Below, piece by piece: positions 35,080-44,113 of a DNA stretch of 64,000 nucleotides. The stretch is from contig JANQLO010000018.1 in the NCBI GenBank assembly GCA_028280505.1, positions 39,029 to 103,028 of the forward strand, written 5' to 3'. The notes under the pieces are model-generated. The model did no database searches, was not told the DNA's origin, and saw nothing but the letters and a program-made list of their open reading frames with translations. A program made the position numbers and the translations under genes. The DNA comes from Chromatiales bacterium (lineage in GTDB: Bacteria; Pseudomonadota; Gammaproteobacteria; Chromatiales; Chromatiaceae). The first letter of the stretch is position 1; each line of letters begins with the position of its first letter.

Positions 35080-35099
35080 CCGTTACATTCCGTTACAAA
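35080..35099. promoter_or_regulatory. CpxR-like box upstream of the Spy/CpxP-like gene
   Basis: CCGTTACATT (35080-35089) and CCGTTACAAA (35090-35099) are direct repeats one helical turn apart. On the other strand they read GTAAC-N5-GTAAC, close to the CpxR consensus GTAAA-N5-GTAAA. They lie about 80 bp before a Spy/CpxP-like gene followed by a Cpx-like regulator and kinase. Confidence 0.65.
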
Positions 35100-35180
35100 G
35101 CCTAACCCGCCTGCAACCCGGTAACGCCGGAAGAAGCCCAAACTTCCTACCGTGCACACAACGCAACGGAGGAAAGCACA

Positions 35181-35636
35181 ATGTTAAAAGCCGTATTGAT
35201 TGTATTGGTCGTGATGGCCGTTCTCGCCGCGGGTGGCATGGCTTGGGCGAAACACCGTGGTTATTGTTCGGCGGAAGATCGCATGCACTATGTCACCGAA
35301 AAGCTCGGTCGCAAGCTCGACCTGAATGACAGGCAGAAGAGCCATCTTCAGGTCTTCACCGCCCAGTTACGCGAACTGCGCGGCGAGCGCCATGAAGCTC
35401 GGGACATCATGAAGGACCGTGTCGGTGAGCTCTTGTCCGCCCCGTCGTTGGATCGAGAACAGGCGGTTGCGCTGCTTGGTGAACGTCACCAGGCAATGAG
35501 CGAGAACCGGCGCACGCTGGTCGATGCCTTTGCCGATTTCAGCGATAGCTTGGCACCGGAACAGCGTTCGAAACTTGCCGAGCTGATCAGTGACCGCATG
35601 GGCCATCGTTGGGGCCCGCCACACTGGTCGCATTGA
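35181..35636 (+). CDS. Spy/CpxP-like periplasmic stress protein
   Basis: 151 residues, AACGGAGGAAAG upstream. A signal anchor (VLIVLVVMAVLAAGGMAWA) is followed by an all-helical His-, Arg- and Glu-rich domain: YVTEKLGRKLDLNDRQKSHL, then FSDSLAPEQRSKLAELI. The repeated L-x-x-x-Q-type helices and the HRWGPPHWSH tail are typical of the Spy/CpxP/heavy-metal-sensor group. Such proteins are ATP-independent chaperones or feedback inhibitors of CpxA. It precedes the regulator and kinase by 78 bp in the same direction and has the CpxR-like box upstream, so it is probably both target and modulator. Confidence 0.85.
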   Translation: MLKAVLIVLVVMAVLAAGGMAWAKHRGYCSAEDRMHYVTEKLGRKLDLNDRQKSHLQVFTAQLRELRGERHEARDIMKDRVGELLSAPSLDREQAVALLGERHQAMSENRRTLVDAFADFSDSLAPEQRSKLAELISDRMGHRWGPPHWSH

Positions 35637-35714
35637 TGCGCCCAACGGCCGTGGAAAACCACGTCACCTCGCCCGCTTGCGCCGGGCGGGGTGGCTCGGT
35701 GCAGAATAGTCCCC

Positions 35715-36374
35715 ATGTCGAAAATACTTCTGATCGATGACGACCCCGGGCTGGCCGGTCCGCTGTGCGAATACTTTGCGCGCTTCAATCTCGACCTGCA
35801 TGCCGAACAACACCCACACGCGGGTTTGCGATACCTGCGAGAGCAGCGTCCCGTGCTGGTGATACTCGATGTGATGCTGCCCGATATGGACGGCTTCGAA
35901 GTCTGTCGCGAGATCCGGCGCGACAGCGAGGTGCCCATCATCATGTTGACCGATCGGGTCGTCGGTCTCGAACTGGGGGCCGACGATTATCTGCCCAAGC
36001 CCTTCGAGCCGCGCGAATTGGTCGCGCGGATTCAGCGTGTGCTCAAACGCGCCGACGCGCGCGCCGGTACCGATCCCGGTATCTGGTCGTTTCCCGATCT
36101 GCGTATCGACCGCGAGCGCCAATCGATCGAGGTCCGGGGAGAGACCGTAGCGCTCAGCCATATGGAGTACCGGCTGGTCGAACTGCTTGCCGGTCGGCCG
36201 GGGCATCCTTTCAGTCGTAACGATATTCTTAACGCTCTGCGTGGCATCGATGCCGAACTCTACACGCGCGCGGTTGACGTACTGGTCAGCCGGGTGCGCC
36301 AGAAACTCAAGCCCACCGATTACATCAAGACGGTGCGCGGTGCGGGTTACAGCTTCGTCGGGCGGCGCGAATGA
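35715..36374 (+). CDS. CpxR/OmpR-family response regulator with a shortened beta4-alpha4 loop
   Basis: 219 residues from MSKILLIDDDPG. The receiver shows the DDD pocket, phospho-Asp about 52 (VILDVMLPDMDG), Thr about 79 and Lys about 95 (YLPKPFEP). The C-terminal winged helix ends AVDVLVSRVRQKL...IKTVRGAGYSFVG. The segment that normally reads IIMLTARG(x)(x)(x)DRVVGLELGADDYL is IIMLTDRVVGLELGADDYL here, so about six residues of the beta4-alpha4 loop are missing while the frame is intact. The stop overlaps the kinase start by 4 bp (ATGA). Confidence 0.92.
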   Translation: MSKILLIDDDPGLAGPLCEYFARFNLDLHAEQHPHAGLRYLREQRPVLVILDVMLPDMDGFEVCREIRRDSEVPIIMLTDRVVGLELGADDYLPKPFEPRELVARIQRVLKRADARAGTDPGIWSFPDLRIDRERQSIEVRGETVALSHMEYRLVELLAGRPGHPFSRNDILNALRGIDAELYTRAVDVLVSRVRQKLKPTDYIKTVRGAGYSFVGRRE

Positions 36375-37675
36375 GAAAGCGACGACACAGCTTGTCCGGC
36401 CGTTTGTTGTTCCTGTTCATCTTGACCGCGGTGTTGTTGATCGTCGTCGCGCGCACGGGCTTCCGTTTCGTGGTTGATCACGATATGCGCGATATGGCGG
36501 CACCCCATCTGGCCGAGTATGTCCAGCATTTGATGGACGAACTGGGCGACCCGCCAAACCGGGAGGCCGCGGCGGCACTGGCTCGGCGTCTGCCATTGCA
36601 GATTCATCTGCTGGGTGAGCAGTCATGGTCGTCCAGCGGCGAGCCGCCGGTTTTCGAGCCGGGGCATCATCAAACACGATGGCTGCCGGACGGCACCCCG
36701 GTCGAGATTGCGCGTGGTGGGGACGGCTTTGCGGTGCGCGTGCAGCGAGGCGACGTCACCGTCGTGATGCGCCCGACCGGTTTCGAACTGGCTGCGCATG
36801 CGCGCCTGACGGTTGTGCTGACGATCGTCGGACTATTGGCAGTGTTATTGTTCGCTTATCACGCAATCCGACGACTCTTTCGCCCGATCGAGGTCATCCA
36901 GGCCGGTGTCGCACGCATCGGTGCAGGTGATCTCGGGCATCGGGTGAAGATTCGTCGCCGTGACGAACTGGGCGAACTGGCCAACAGTGTCAACGCCATG
37001 GCCGACGACATCAGCCGCATGCTGGAAGCCAAGCGCGAACTCTTGTTGGCGATCAGTCATGAATTGCGCTCGCCGTTGACGCGAGCCAGGGTCAATGCCG
37101 AATTGCTCGATCAAAATACGACACGCGAAGCGTTGCTCGCCGATTTGGCCGAACTGGAAACCCTGCTCGGCGAACTGCTCGAATCCGAGCGTCTGAGCGG
37201 ACGCCATGTTGCACTCGATCGCCAGGCCGTCGATCCGACGATCCTGTTGAAGGAACTGGTTGAGGAATCGTTCCCTGATACTGCAATACAACTGAATCTC
37301 GACCCCGAGGGCACCTGGTTGTCGCTCGATCCCGTACGCATCCGGGTGTTGGTGCGTAATCTGCTCAAGAATGCCATCGATCACACACCGCCTGACAAAC
37401 CGGCGCCGATCCTGACCAGTCATGTCGATGACGAAGACTGGCGCCTATCCGTAACCGATTACGGCCCGGGTGTCGCGCCCGAACACCTCGAACGGCTCAC
37501 CGAACCTTTCTTTCGTGTCGATCCGTCGCGGCAGCGCGCCCGTGGGGGTGTAGGGCTCGGGCTTTATTTGGCTCGGGTGATTGTCGAGGCGCACGGCGGG
37601 CGACTCGAAGTGACCGGAGAGATCGGGAAAGGCATGTGTGTACTGGTGACGTTGCCGGTTTCGTCCGATCGCTAA
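36371..37675 (+). CDS. CpxA-like sensor histidine kinase
   Basis: 434 residues. TM1 about 11-28; periplasmic domain about 29-142; TM2 about 146-166; HAMP about 167-220 (RRLFRPIEVIQAGVARIGAG). The H-box LLLAISHELRSPLTRARVNA has His about 230. The ATPase core shows NLLKNAIDHTPPDKP, VTDYGPGVAPEHL and GGVGLGLYLARVIVEAHGG. The ATGA overlap with the regulator gene shows translational coupling. Together with the Spy-like protein this is an envelope-stress unit placed directly after the adhesin/TpsB genes, which would burden the envelope. Confidence 0.92.
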   Translation: MRKRRHSLSGRLLFLFILTAVLLIVVARTGFRFVVDHDMRDMAAPHLAEYVQHLMDELGDPPNREAAAALARRLPLQIHLLGEQSWSSSGEPPVFEPGHHQTRWLPDGTPVEIARGGDGFAVRVQRGDVTVVMRPTGFELAAHARLTVVLTIVGLLAVLLFAYHAIRRLFRPIEVIQAGVARIGAGDLGHRVKIRRRDELGELANSVNAMADDISRMLEAKRELLLAISHELRSPLTRARVNAELLDQNTTREALLADLAELETLLGELLESERLSGRHVALDRQAVDPTILLKELVEESFPDTAIQLNLDPEGTWLSLDPVRIRVLVRNLLKNAIDHTPPDKPAPILTSHVDDEDWRLSVTDYGPGVAPEHLERLTEPFFRVDPSRQRARGGVGLGLYLARVIVEAHGGRLEVTGEIGKGMCVLVTLPVSSDR

Positions 37676-37913
37676 GGAATGAGATGTCGAAGCCCGGAGT
37701 TTCGATTCGATAGTAGATGTCAGGTTGTGGATTCCGCATTGCGACTTTGGGCGGACGTTGAATAAGACGTTTGCCGGATTGCGAATTCGCAATAGGTGGC
37801 GGCTATCTGGTAGATGGAAACAAACAATTTTCCAAGTCTATTAGATAACTCTAATCTTGTGTCCAACGGCGGTGCAGCCCGCTACACATCTACCAACCCA
37901 AGAGGACACAAGC

Positions 37914-38558
37914 ATGGAAAACCAAGTACAGCAATTTCCCCGCATGAACGAGAAAGCCCCGGCCTTCGAGGCGCCGACCACTCACGGTACAAAAAACCTG
38001 GACGACTACCATGGCCAATGGCTGGTGCTCTTTTCGCACCCGGCCGACTTCACCCCGGTGTGCACTACTGAGTTCATGGCATTCGCCAAACGCCATGAAG
38101 ACTTCCGGGCAATCAACACCGAGTTGCTGGGTTTGTCCATCGACAGTCACTACTCGCACGTTGCTTGGGTGCGTAACATCAAAGAGAAATTCGATGTCGA
38201 CGTGAAGTTCCCGATCATTGCCGACCTGTCGATGGACGTGGCCCGGGCCTACGGCATGATCCAGCCCGGTGCCAGCGACACCTCTGCGGTTCGCGCCACC
38301 TTTGTCATCGACCCCGAAGGCATATTGCGCGCCATGATTTACTATCCGATGACCAACGGTCGGTCGATCGACGAGATTCTGCGTCTGATCAAAGCGCTGC
38401 AGACTTCCGATGCCAACAAGGTGGCGACACCTGAAGCCTGGCAGCTGGGCGACAAGGTAATCGTGCCTCCGCCTGCCAGTGTCGAGGAAGCCGAGGCCCG
38501 TGCAAACAGCGGAGAGTACGAGTGCACCGACTGGTACTTCTGCAAAAAAGCGCTTTAA
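37914..38558 (+). CDS. Peroxiredoxin (AhpC/Prx6-like)
   Basis: 214 residues from MENQVQQFPRMNEKAP, AGAGGA about 8 bp upstream. The thioredoxin-fold core has the peroxidatic Cys in SHPADFTPVCTTEFMAFAKR and Arg in SAVRATFVIDPEG. The length and the C-terminal extension (NKVATPEAWQLGDKVIVPPP) match the Prx6/1-Cys-like group of bacterial thioredoxin peroxidases. Two extra cysteines in the tail (YECTDWYFCKKAL) may act as resolving cysteines. It reduces H2O2 and organic peroxides. Monocistronic, with a strong terminator. Confidence 0.92.
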   Translation: MENQVQQFPRMNEKAPAFEAPTTHGTKNLDDYHGQWLVLFSHPADFTPVCTTEFMAFAKRHEDFRAINTELLGLSIDSHYSHVAWVRNIKEKFDVDVKFPIIADLSMDVARAYGMIQPGASDTSAVRATFVIDPEGILRAMIYYPMTNGRSIDEILRLIKALQTSDANKVATPEAWQLGDKVIVPPPASVEEAEARANSGEYECTDWYFCKKAL

Positions 38559-38580
38559 ACACCGCTGACGGTCTGATGAG

Positions 38581-38606
38581 AAAGCGGGGCTCGCCCCGCT
38601 TTTTGA
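38581..38606. terminator. Rho-independent terminator after the peroxiredoxin gene
   Basis: AAAGCGGGGC-TC-GCCCCGCTTTTT: a 10-bp GC-rich stem with a U-tract. The A-run on the left arm could also serve the convergent efflux operon. Confidence 0.92.
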
Positions 38607-38655
38607 TTGTGCTCGGGGTTTATTGCTGATGATTACTTAACCACTCGGTCGGGCG

Positions 38656-41600
38656 TTAAACGCGAGGCGTCAAAACCCTTTTACCGAGGCTGGCCTGATA
38701 ATGCGCTTGCGCACCCCGGCGGCGACCGAACGACAACAACACGGGAATCAGAATCAACGTAATCGGCGTCGCGACCAGTTCGCCGAATACCAGGCTGACG
38801 GCAGCCGGTTTGAGGTATTGCGCCTGTTCGGACGTCTCGCTGAGCAGTGGCAGCAGCCCGCACACGGTAGTCAGCGTGGTGAGGAAGATGGCGCGCAGTC
38901 GGCTGAGCCCGGCCTGCACGAGGGCGTCGTTCAGCGGCAAGCCTTTTTCCCTGAGTTGGTTGAATCGGGTCATGAGCACCAGCGAATCGTTGATGACGAC
39001 CCCGGTCATGGCCATCATGCCGAAAGCCGACAGCAGGCTTACGGGGAGGTCCATCAGTCCATGCCCGTAGATGGCGCCAGCGAATCCGAACGGGATCACG
39101 GCCATGATGATGAAGGGTTGCCGGTAAGATTTCAGCGGTACGGCAAGCAGCACGTAGATCAGCAGTACAGTGAGGATCATGGCCTTCTTGAAGCCGGCCT
39201 GCACCTCGAGGATTTCCTCGAACTCGCCCACCGGGATGATCTTTGCGCCGGGGTAGCGTGTTTGCAGTTCGGCGACGGTGGTTGCGTTCAGCGTTTTCCA
39301 GACCGCTTCGGGTGATTCGACAGCCCTGTCCTGACGCCAGTACAGATGGACGACTTCGCGTCGGTCGCGTCGATGCAGTACGTCGGGTTCGCGGCTGAAG
39401 GCGATATCGGCGATTTGACCGAGACCGACATGATGCTCGCCGTCGATCTGTACCGGCGTGTCGCGAAGTTGCTCGACGGTCTGTCTCGATCGTTCCGGTA
39501 GGCGGACCAGCAGCCGGGTTTCCTCGCCGTCTTCGAGCAGACGATGCACCTCAATGTCGCCGAAGGCGCCGCCGACCAGGATCGCGAGTTGGCGTTGGTC
39601 GATGCCGAGCTGGGTGCCGCGTTCGTTCAGGGTGACGCGCAATTGGCGGCTGCCGCCCTGAGTGTCGTCATAGACGCCGCTGACGCCGGGCAGTTTTTGG
39701 AGTTCTTCGGCGAGCATTGAGGCGATGTGCTTGGCGAGTTCGCGACTCTCCGTGGATACCGAGATCGCAGTGCCGCCGGCCGGTTCGTTGGCCAGGGTGT
39801 ATTTCACCGAGTAGCTGCCTTCGAGTGCCGGCCTCGGATGCCCATAGATCAAGGACACGCTGGCCGGGGATCCGGGCCAATGCGGCCGCCGAGAGTTCGG
39901 CGTCGAGTTCGATGGTGCCTTTGTCCTCCAGTGACAGGACGTACTTGTCGATCGCCGATGTGGGCAGCCCATACTCCTGCTGCAATAAAAGACCGGTTTC
40001 GATGACGGCGTGTTCGAGCACGGCGCCGGTTTTGCGGGTCAGTTCGAATGGTGCGTCCACATCCATGGTGACCAGCGCCGTGGCATAACGGCCCGGGATT
40101 TCGGGAAAGAACACGCTGCGGATATGCCCCTTGGTCTGCAGACCATAGGCAAGCAGCGTGACGGTGACAAATATCAGCAGCGTGGTCCGTTTGTGGCGCA
40201 GCGCACTGCGTAGCAAGGGGGCATAGACAGTGTTGGCGAACCCGTCCAGGGTCCCGGTGCAGGCTTTACGCAGACGCGCGAAGCCGCGCAGGCCCCAATG
40301 TTTCGCACCGGCGGATGTCTTGTGCGGATAGGAGAGATGACTGGGTAGGACGAACTTGCTTTCGATGAGCGAAAATATCAGCGCGGCGCTCACGACCGCG
40401 GAAAAGCCGGCGAGCACCTTGGCCAATTCGTTGTCGATCCACAACATGGGCGAGAAGGCGGCGATGGTGGTCAATACGCCATACACGGTCGCGACGGCGA
40501 CGGCGTCGACACCTTCCCAGGCGGCCTGTCTGGGGTCGGCGATGCGTTGGCGCGCCGAGTGGATGCTTTCGCCGACCACCACGGCGTCGTCCACCAGCAC
40601 GCCCAGTACCAGGATGACGCCGAACAAGGTGATGTCGTTGATACTGTAGTCCAGCGCCGGCAGCCCGAGCACCCATACCGCGCCCGCGAGCGAGATCGGT
40701 ATGCCCAGCGCCACCCAGAATGCCAGGCGGAAACCGAGGAACAGCCCGAGTACGACCAGCACAATCATCAGTCCCTGTAGCGCGTTGTCGCTGAGCAGGT
40801 CGATCTGGTCTTCGATGTAGGGCGCCATGTCGGCCATCACGTCCAGTTCGACACCGGTTGGCAATGTGGGACGCTGCGCATCCAATACCTCAATGACGGC
40901 GTCGCTCACCTTCAGCAGGTTGTCCTTCTGGCTGGTCGAGACCATGAGCGCGATCGCAGACTTCCCCTGGAAGCGCACGATGCTCTCGGTTTGTTCGAAG
41001 GTGCGTCTTACCGTGGCGAGTTCGCCGAGCTTGATCGAGGTGCCGCCGCTGACGACGACCGGCAGATTTTTGAGTTTCACCAGGTTGTCGGCATGGCTGT
41101 CGCCGCGCAGCACGATATTGCCTCGGGCCGTTTTCAATTCGCCGCTGCGGTATTCCAGCGACCAGTCGCCGATAATTTGGGCGAGCGTTTCGATGCTGAG
41201 GCCGTGCCGTTTCAGCTTGTTGATGTCCGGCTCGACCGATAGTTGGTGTTTGCGTTTGCCGAGATTGGTGACCTGTGAAATCTCCGGGTGCGTTTTCAAT
41301 GCCCGTTCGACGCGTCCGGACACCTTTTGCAACAGCGCGTCGTTGCGGCCGCCATAGATCAACACGAAGGACGCCAGGTTGGTGAATTCGTCGCGATAGA
41401 TACGTGGGCGTTCGGCTTGTTCGGGAAAGCCGACGATGCTCTCGATCTGATTGCGGATGTCTTCCATCAGGCGGCTCAGATCGGTGCCGGTTTTCTTACG
41501 CACCCGGATCAGGGCTTCGCCCCGGTGTGATTCGCTAACGATGTTGCGAACGCCGGGTACGCCACTGATGGCGTCTTCTATGCGTTGGGTAATACCGAGA

Positions 41601-41782
41601 TCGACCTGGCCGGGAGTGCCGCCGGGGTAATCGACGGATATGATCAATTGTGTCGGCGGCGTTTGTGGAAAGCTCTCCACCCTGGGGTCGTCCAGGGTGA
41701 GCCAGCCGCCGGCGAGGATGAAAATCATCAACAGATTCGCGGCGACCGGGTTGTCGATGAACCAGCGGGTGAGCGCTTTCAT
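38656..41782 (-). pseudogene. RND efflux permease, frameshifted by one base in a C/G run
   Basis: The two frames together give about 1040 residues, the full length of an HAE/AcrB-type permease. The first part (41782 to about 39870) starts MKALTRWFIDNPVAANLL and includes TM4 with LVLGVLVDDAVVVGESI (proton-relay Asp pair). The second part (about 39868 to 38656) continues SVSLIYGHPRPALEGSY and ends with the C-terminal transmembrane region (GMMAMTGVVINDSLVLM). The frames part at CCCC on the coding strand (GGGG at 39866-39869). Removing one C gives ALARIPASVSLIYGHP, which restores the frame. As written the product stops at 39668, after 704 residues, and lacks the last membrane helices. Either inactivation or a homopolymer sequencing error. 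It overlaps the adaptor gene by 4 bp. Confidence 0.85.
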
Positions 41783-42915
41783 CCTTCCGCCCCTTCATGT
41801 TGGTCGTCGACCAGTTTGGGTGAGACCCGTTGGCCTTCCAGCATGATGCTCAGCGGGTACCTCACCAGTAGTCGGTCGTGCTTGGGACGTTCGGCGAAGC
41901 GCAATAGCACACGATCGTGTCGTTCGCTCAACAGGCTGACGTCTTCCAGGGCCAGCTTGTCGTCGGTTACCGTCCACACCTTGCCGTCTTCGGTGAGCAC
42001 CGAGGCCGGCGCCGATACGACCTGGGCCATTGGCGGGCGCCGGAAACCGATCTCGACCTGTTGGTCGGGCAGCAGCGGTGGTTTGGCGCGATAGGGTTCG
42101 GTCACTTTCAACACCAGGCTGCGCTGTCGGGTGGTGGGGTTCATCGTCGGGTTGAGATAGCGCAGCGATGCGGCCCATTGTCTGCCCGAGGGGGCGGTGA
42201 CGGTCGCGTCGATACCGTTGGCAATGTCGCCGAGCTGTTGCCATGTCGGCGCGGACAGCTCGACCTCGACATCGACCGAATCGCTGGCGGCCAACCGATA
42301 CAGTACATCGCCGCTCGCGACCCATTGACCGGGCGAGACCAGGCGCTCGACGATGATCGCGGGGAAGGGTGCCGTGACATGGGTATCGTTCAGGCGCTGG
42401 CGTGCCGATTCGCGCACGGCCGTGGCTGCATCCAGCTCGGCTTCGGCTGCCTTGATGTGGGGCTCGCGTCGCCCGAAGGCGGTCAAGGCGTCTTTTTTAA
42501 GCACCGTTTGTTCGCGTCGCAGTCGCGCGAGTGCGAGTTCGGCCGTCGCGACGCGGGCCTGCGCGGTCTCGAATTCGGACCGATAGGCGGTATCCAGCAG
42601 ACGAACCAGGGTGGCGCCTTTGGCCAGCAGGCTGCCCGGCTCCAGGGTTTCGTCGAGTTCGTCCACCCGGCCGTCGACTGCGGCGACCACCTCGGTGGGC
42701 CAGCGTGGCCGGGTGATGCCGGTCGTCTTGTAGGTAATCGTTGCGTCTCCCGGGTGCACCTCGAGCACGCTGACCGGCAGCCCTGCCGTGGCCGTCGTGG
42801 TTTGTTTGGCGGCCGGTTCTTCGGCCAGCACGAGCCAGGCCATGACGGCAACAAAGCTGACGGCCGTCAGTCCCGCCACGATGCGTCCTTTCATTTGTCC
42901 GCCCTGAATACGCAT
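41779..42915 (-). CDS. RND efflux periplasmic adaptor (HlyD/MFP family)
   Basis: 378 residues from MRIQGGQMKGRIVAG; ATG 42894 (MKGRIVAG) is also possible. An N-terminal anchor (IVAGLTAVSFVAVMAWLVL) is followed by a lipoyl half (VVAAVDGRVDELDETLEPGS), an alpha-hairpin (EFETAQARVATAELALARLRREQ), the second lipoyl half (VTAPFPAIIVERLVSPGQWV) and beta-barrel/membrane-proximal domains. It bridges the inner-membrane pump to an outer-membrane channel. The frame's upstream extension toward 43170 runs antisense into the TetR gene and is not real. The stop overlaps the permease start. An outer-membrane channel gene is not adjacent. Confidence 0.9.
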   Translation of the reverse strand: MRIQGGQMKGRIVAGLTAVSFVAVMAWLVLAEEPAAKQTTTATAGLPVSVLEVHPGDATITYKTTGITRPRWPTEVVAAVDGRVDELDETLEPGSLLAKGATLVRLLDTAYRSEFETAQARVATAELALARLRREQTVLKKDALTAFGRREPHIKAAEAELDAATAVRESARQRLNDTHVTAPFPAIIVERLVSPGQWVASGDVLYRLAASDSVDVEVELSAPTWQQLGDIANGIDATVTAPSGRQWAASLRYLNPTMNPTTRQRSLVLKVTEPYRAKPPLLPDQQVEIGFRRPPMAQVVSAPASVLTEDGKVWTVTDDKLALEDVSLLSERHDRVLLRFAERPKHDRLLVRYPLSIMLEGQRVSPKLVDDQHEGAEG

Positions 42916-42941
42916 GAACTGGCCCTCTTTGCAAAATTCGT

Positions 42942-42996
42942 GATATGATACATAGTGTTCCATAAAATCAATATACGGTGCAATATGTTTCATATC
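42942..42996. promoter_or_regulatory. Inverted repeat between the divergent efflux adaptor and TetR genes
   Basis: GATATGATACAT (42942-42953) and ATGTTTCATATC (42985-42996) are inverted repeats with one mismatch, 43 bp centre to centre. They fill the AT-rich promoter region between the adaptor and the TetR-type regulator and are likely operator half-sites. Confidence 0.5.
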
Positions 42997-43018
42997 TTTT
43001 CGATGAAGGAGGCCACTG

Positions 43019-43591
43019 ATGGTTGAGAAGACCGATGCGCGTATCGAGAAAAGTCGTGCCGCACTACTCGGTACCGGGCTGACACTGTTGCTCGAGAAGC
43101 CGAATGCCTCGTTCAGCGAGATCGCCGACCAGGCCGGTGTCGGACGGACCACGCTGTACCGACAGTTCAAGACGCGGGAGCAGTTGATTCAGGCGATCGC
43201 GAGGCGTTGCCTGGAACAGATCGATCGTGGCGCCACCGAACAAGCGTCGCGTGCGAAGTCGTACCGGGAAGCGATCGAGCTGATATTGCTTTCTGTGATG
43301 CCCTTGGCTGATCGATTACGGTTTTTAGCGTTGTTCTGGGACATCGCTGTACAAGACGACGACATTGTCGAACGCAATGCCCGATACAACAGAGAGATGG
43401 TCGAACTGATCGAGGCCGCAAAGCGCGAAGGCAGCATCGAGCCGACGTTGCCCAGCGATTGGGTTGCCGACCTGATCGACAGTCTGTTTCAGGTTGCCTG
43501 GAAGCTGATCGATGTAAATGGCTATTCGGAACGCGATGCCGCCGAAATGGTGATCAAGACTTTATTCGATGGAATCAGTCCGGAAGTTTAG
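43019..43591 (+). CDS. TetR/AcrR family transcriptional regulator
   Basis: 190 residues, GAAGGAGG about 8 bp upstream. The N-terminal HTH reads ASFSEIADQAGVGRTTLYRQFKTREQLIQAIA (about residues 29-60), the TetR signature. The C-terminal helical domain (65-190) binds a ligand in relatives. It is divergent from the RND adaptor-permease operon, with an inverted repeat between them, so it is most likely the local repressor of that pump. Confidence 0.92.
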   Translation: MVEKTDARIEKSRAALLGTGLTLLLEKPNASFSEIADQAGVGRTTLYRQFKTREQLIQAIARRCLEQIDRGATEQASRAKSYREAIELILLSVMPLADRLRFLALFWDIAVQDDDIVERNARYNREMVELIEAAKREGSIEPTLPSDWVADLIDSLFQVAWKLIDVNGYSERDAAEMVIKTLFDGISPEV

Positions 43592-44113
43592 CGGTGCCGT
43601 TGAGACAAGCACGGCGCGAAGAATCAATCATGCCGTGACCAAGTACGACGTGTGAACAGATGGTCCGTCGCTCGGGTGTGTCAATCGGGTGAGCCCGCCC
43701 TATCAATCGTATCCATCCGATTGACCGACTGGTTTTTGGGTCGGAAAACCTTACATCGCCGCTAGCGAGGATAAGGTATTGAAAAGTGGATGAAGTTTGT
43801 GGCTCAAGCCACATTTTGCCGATGCAGGGCCCGGTCCCGGATGTCAACATCCTTTACACCCGATCTTTCAGGTGTGGCCCGAATGGCCTGTAAGAAATTG
43901 ATTTAAATACTCTTTTCTGACAATTGGTTGCTAGCATGAATCTTGCTCGCATTCTCGAGGCATGTTGTATGCCCGAGAAACGAATCGGTTCCATAACGAC
44001 GCCGAAGGGCAGAGAAATCCAGTTTGAGCGAGATCACATATCTGATGTAGAGCCCATTTAACAAATGCGATTGCTCCATAGCGAGGGTCGGAAACGGTTA
44101 CGAGGCGAATCAA
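43592..44113. other. Intergenic region upstream of the PEP-CTERM gene
   Basis: 522 bp without a supported gene. The last 200 bp are AT-rich and should hold the promoter of the gene at 44114. A short minus-strand frame (43931-44131) shows no recognisable sequence. I found no convincing sigma-54 element. Confidence 0.5.

Noticed and set aside
43921..43965. Possible sigma-54 promoter before the PEP-CTERM gene
   Set aside because: GG and GC elements are present but not at the required spacing.
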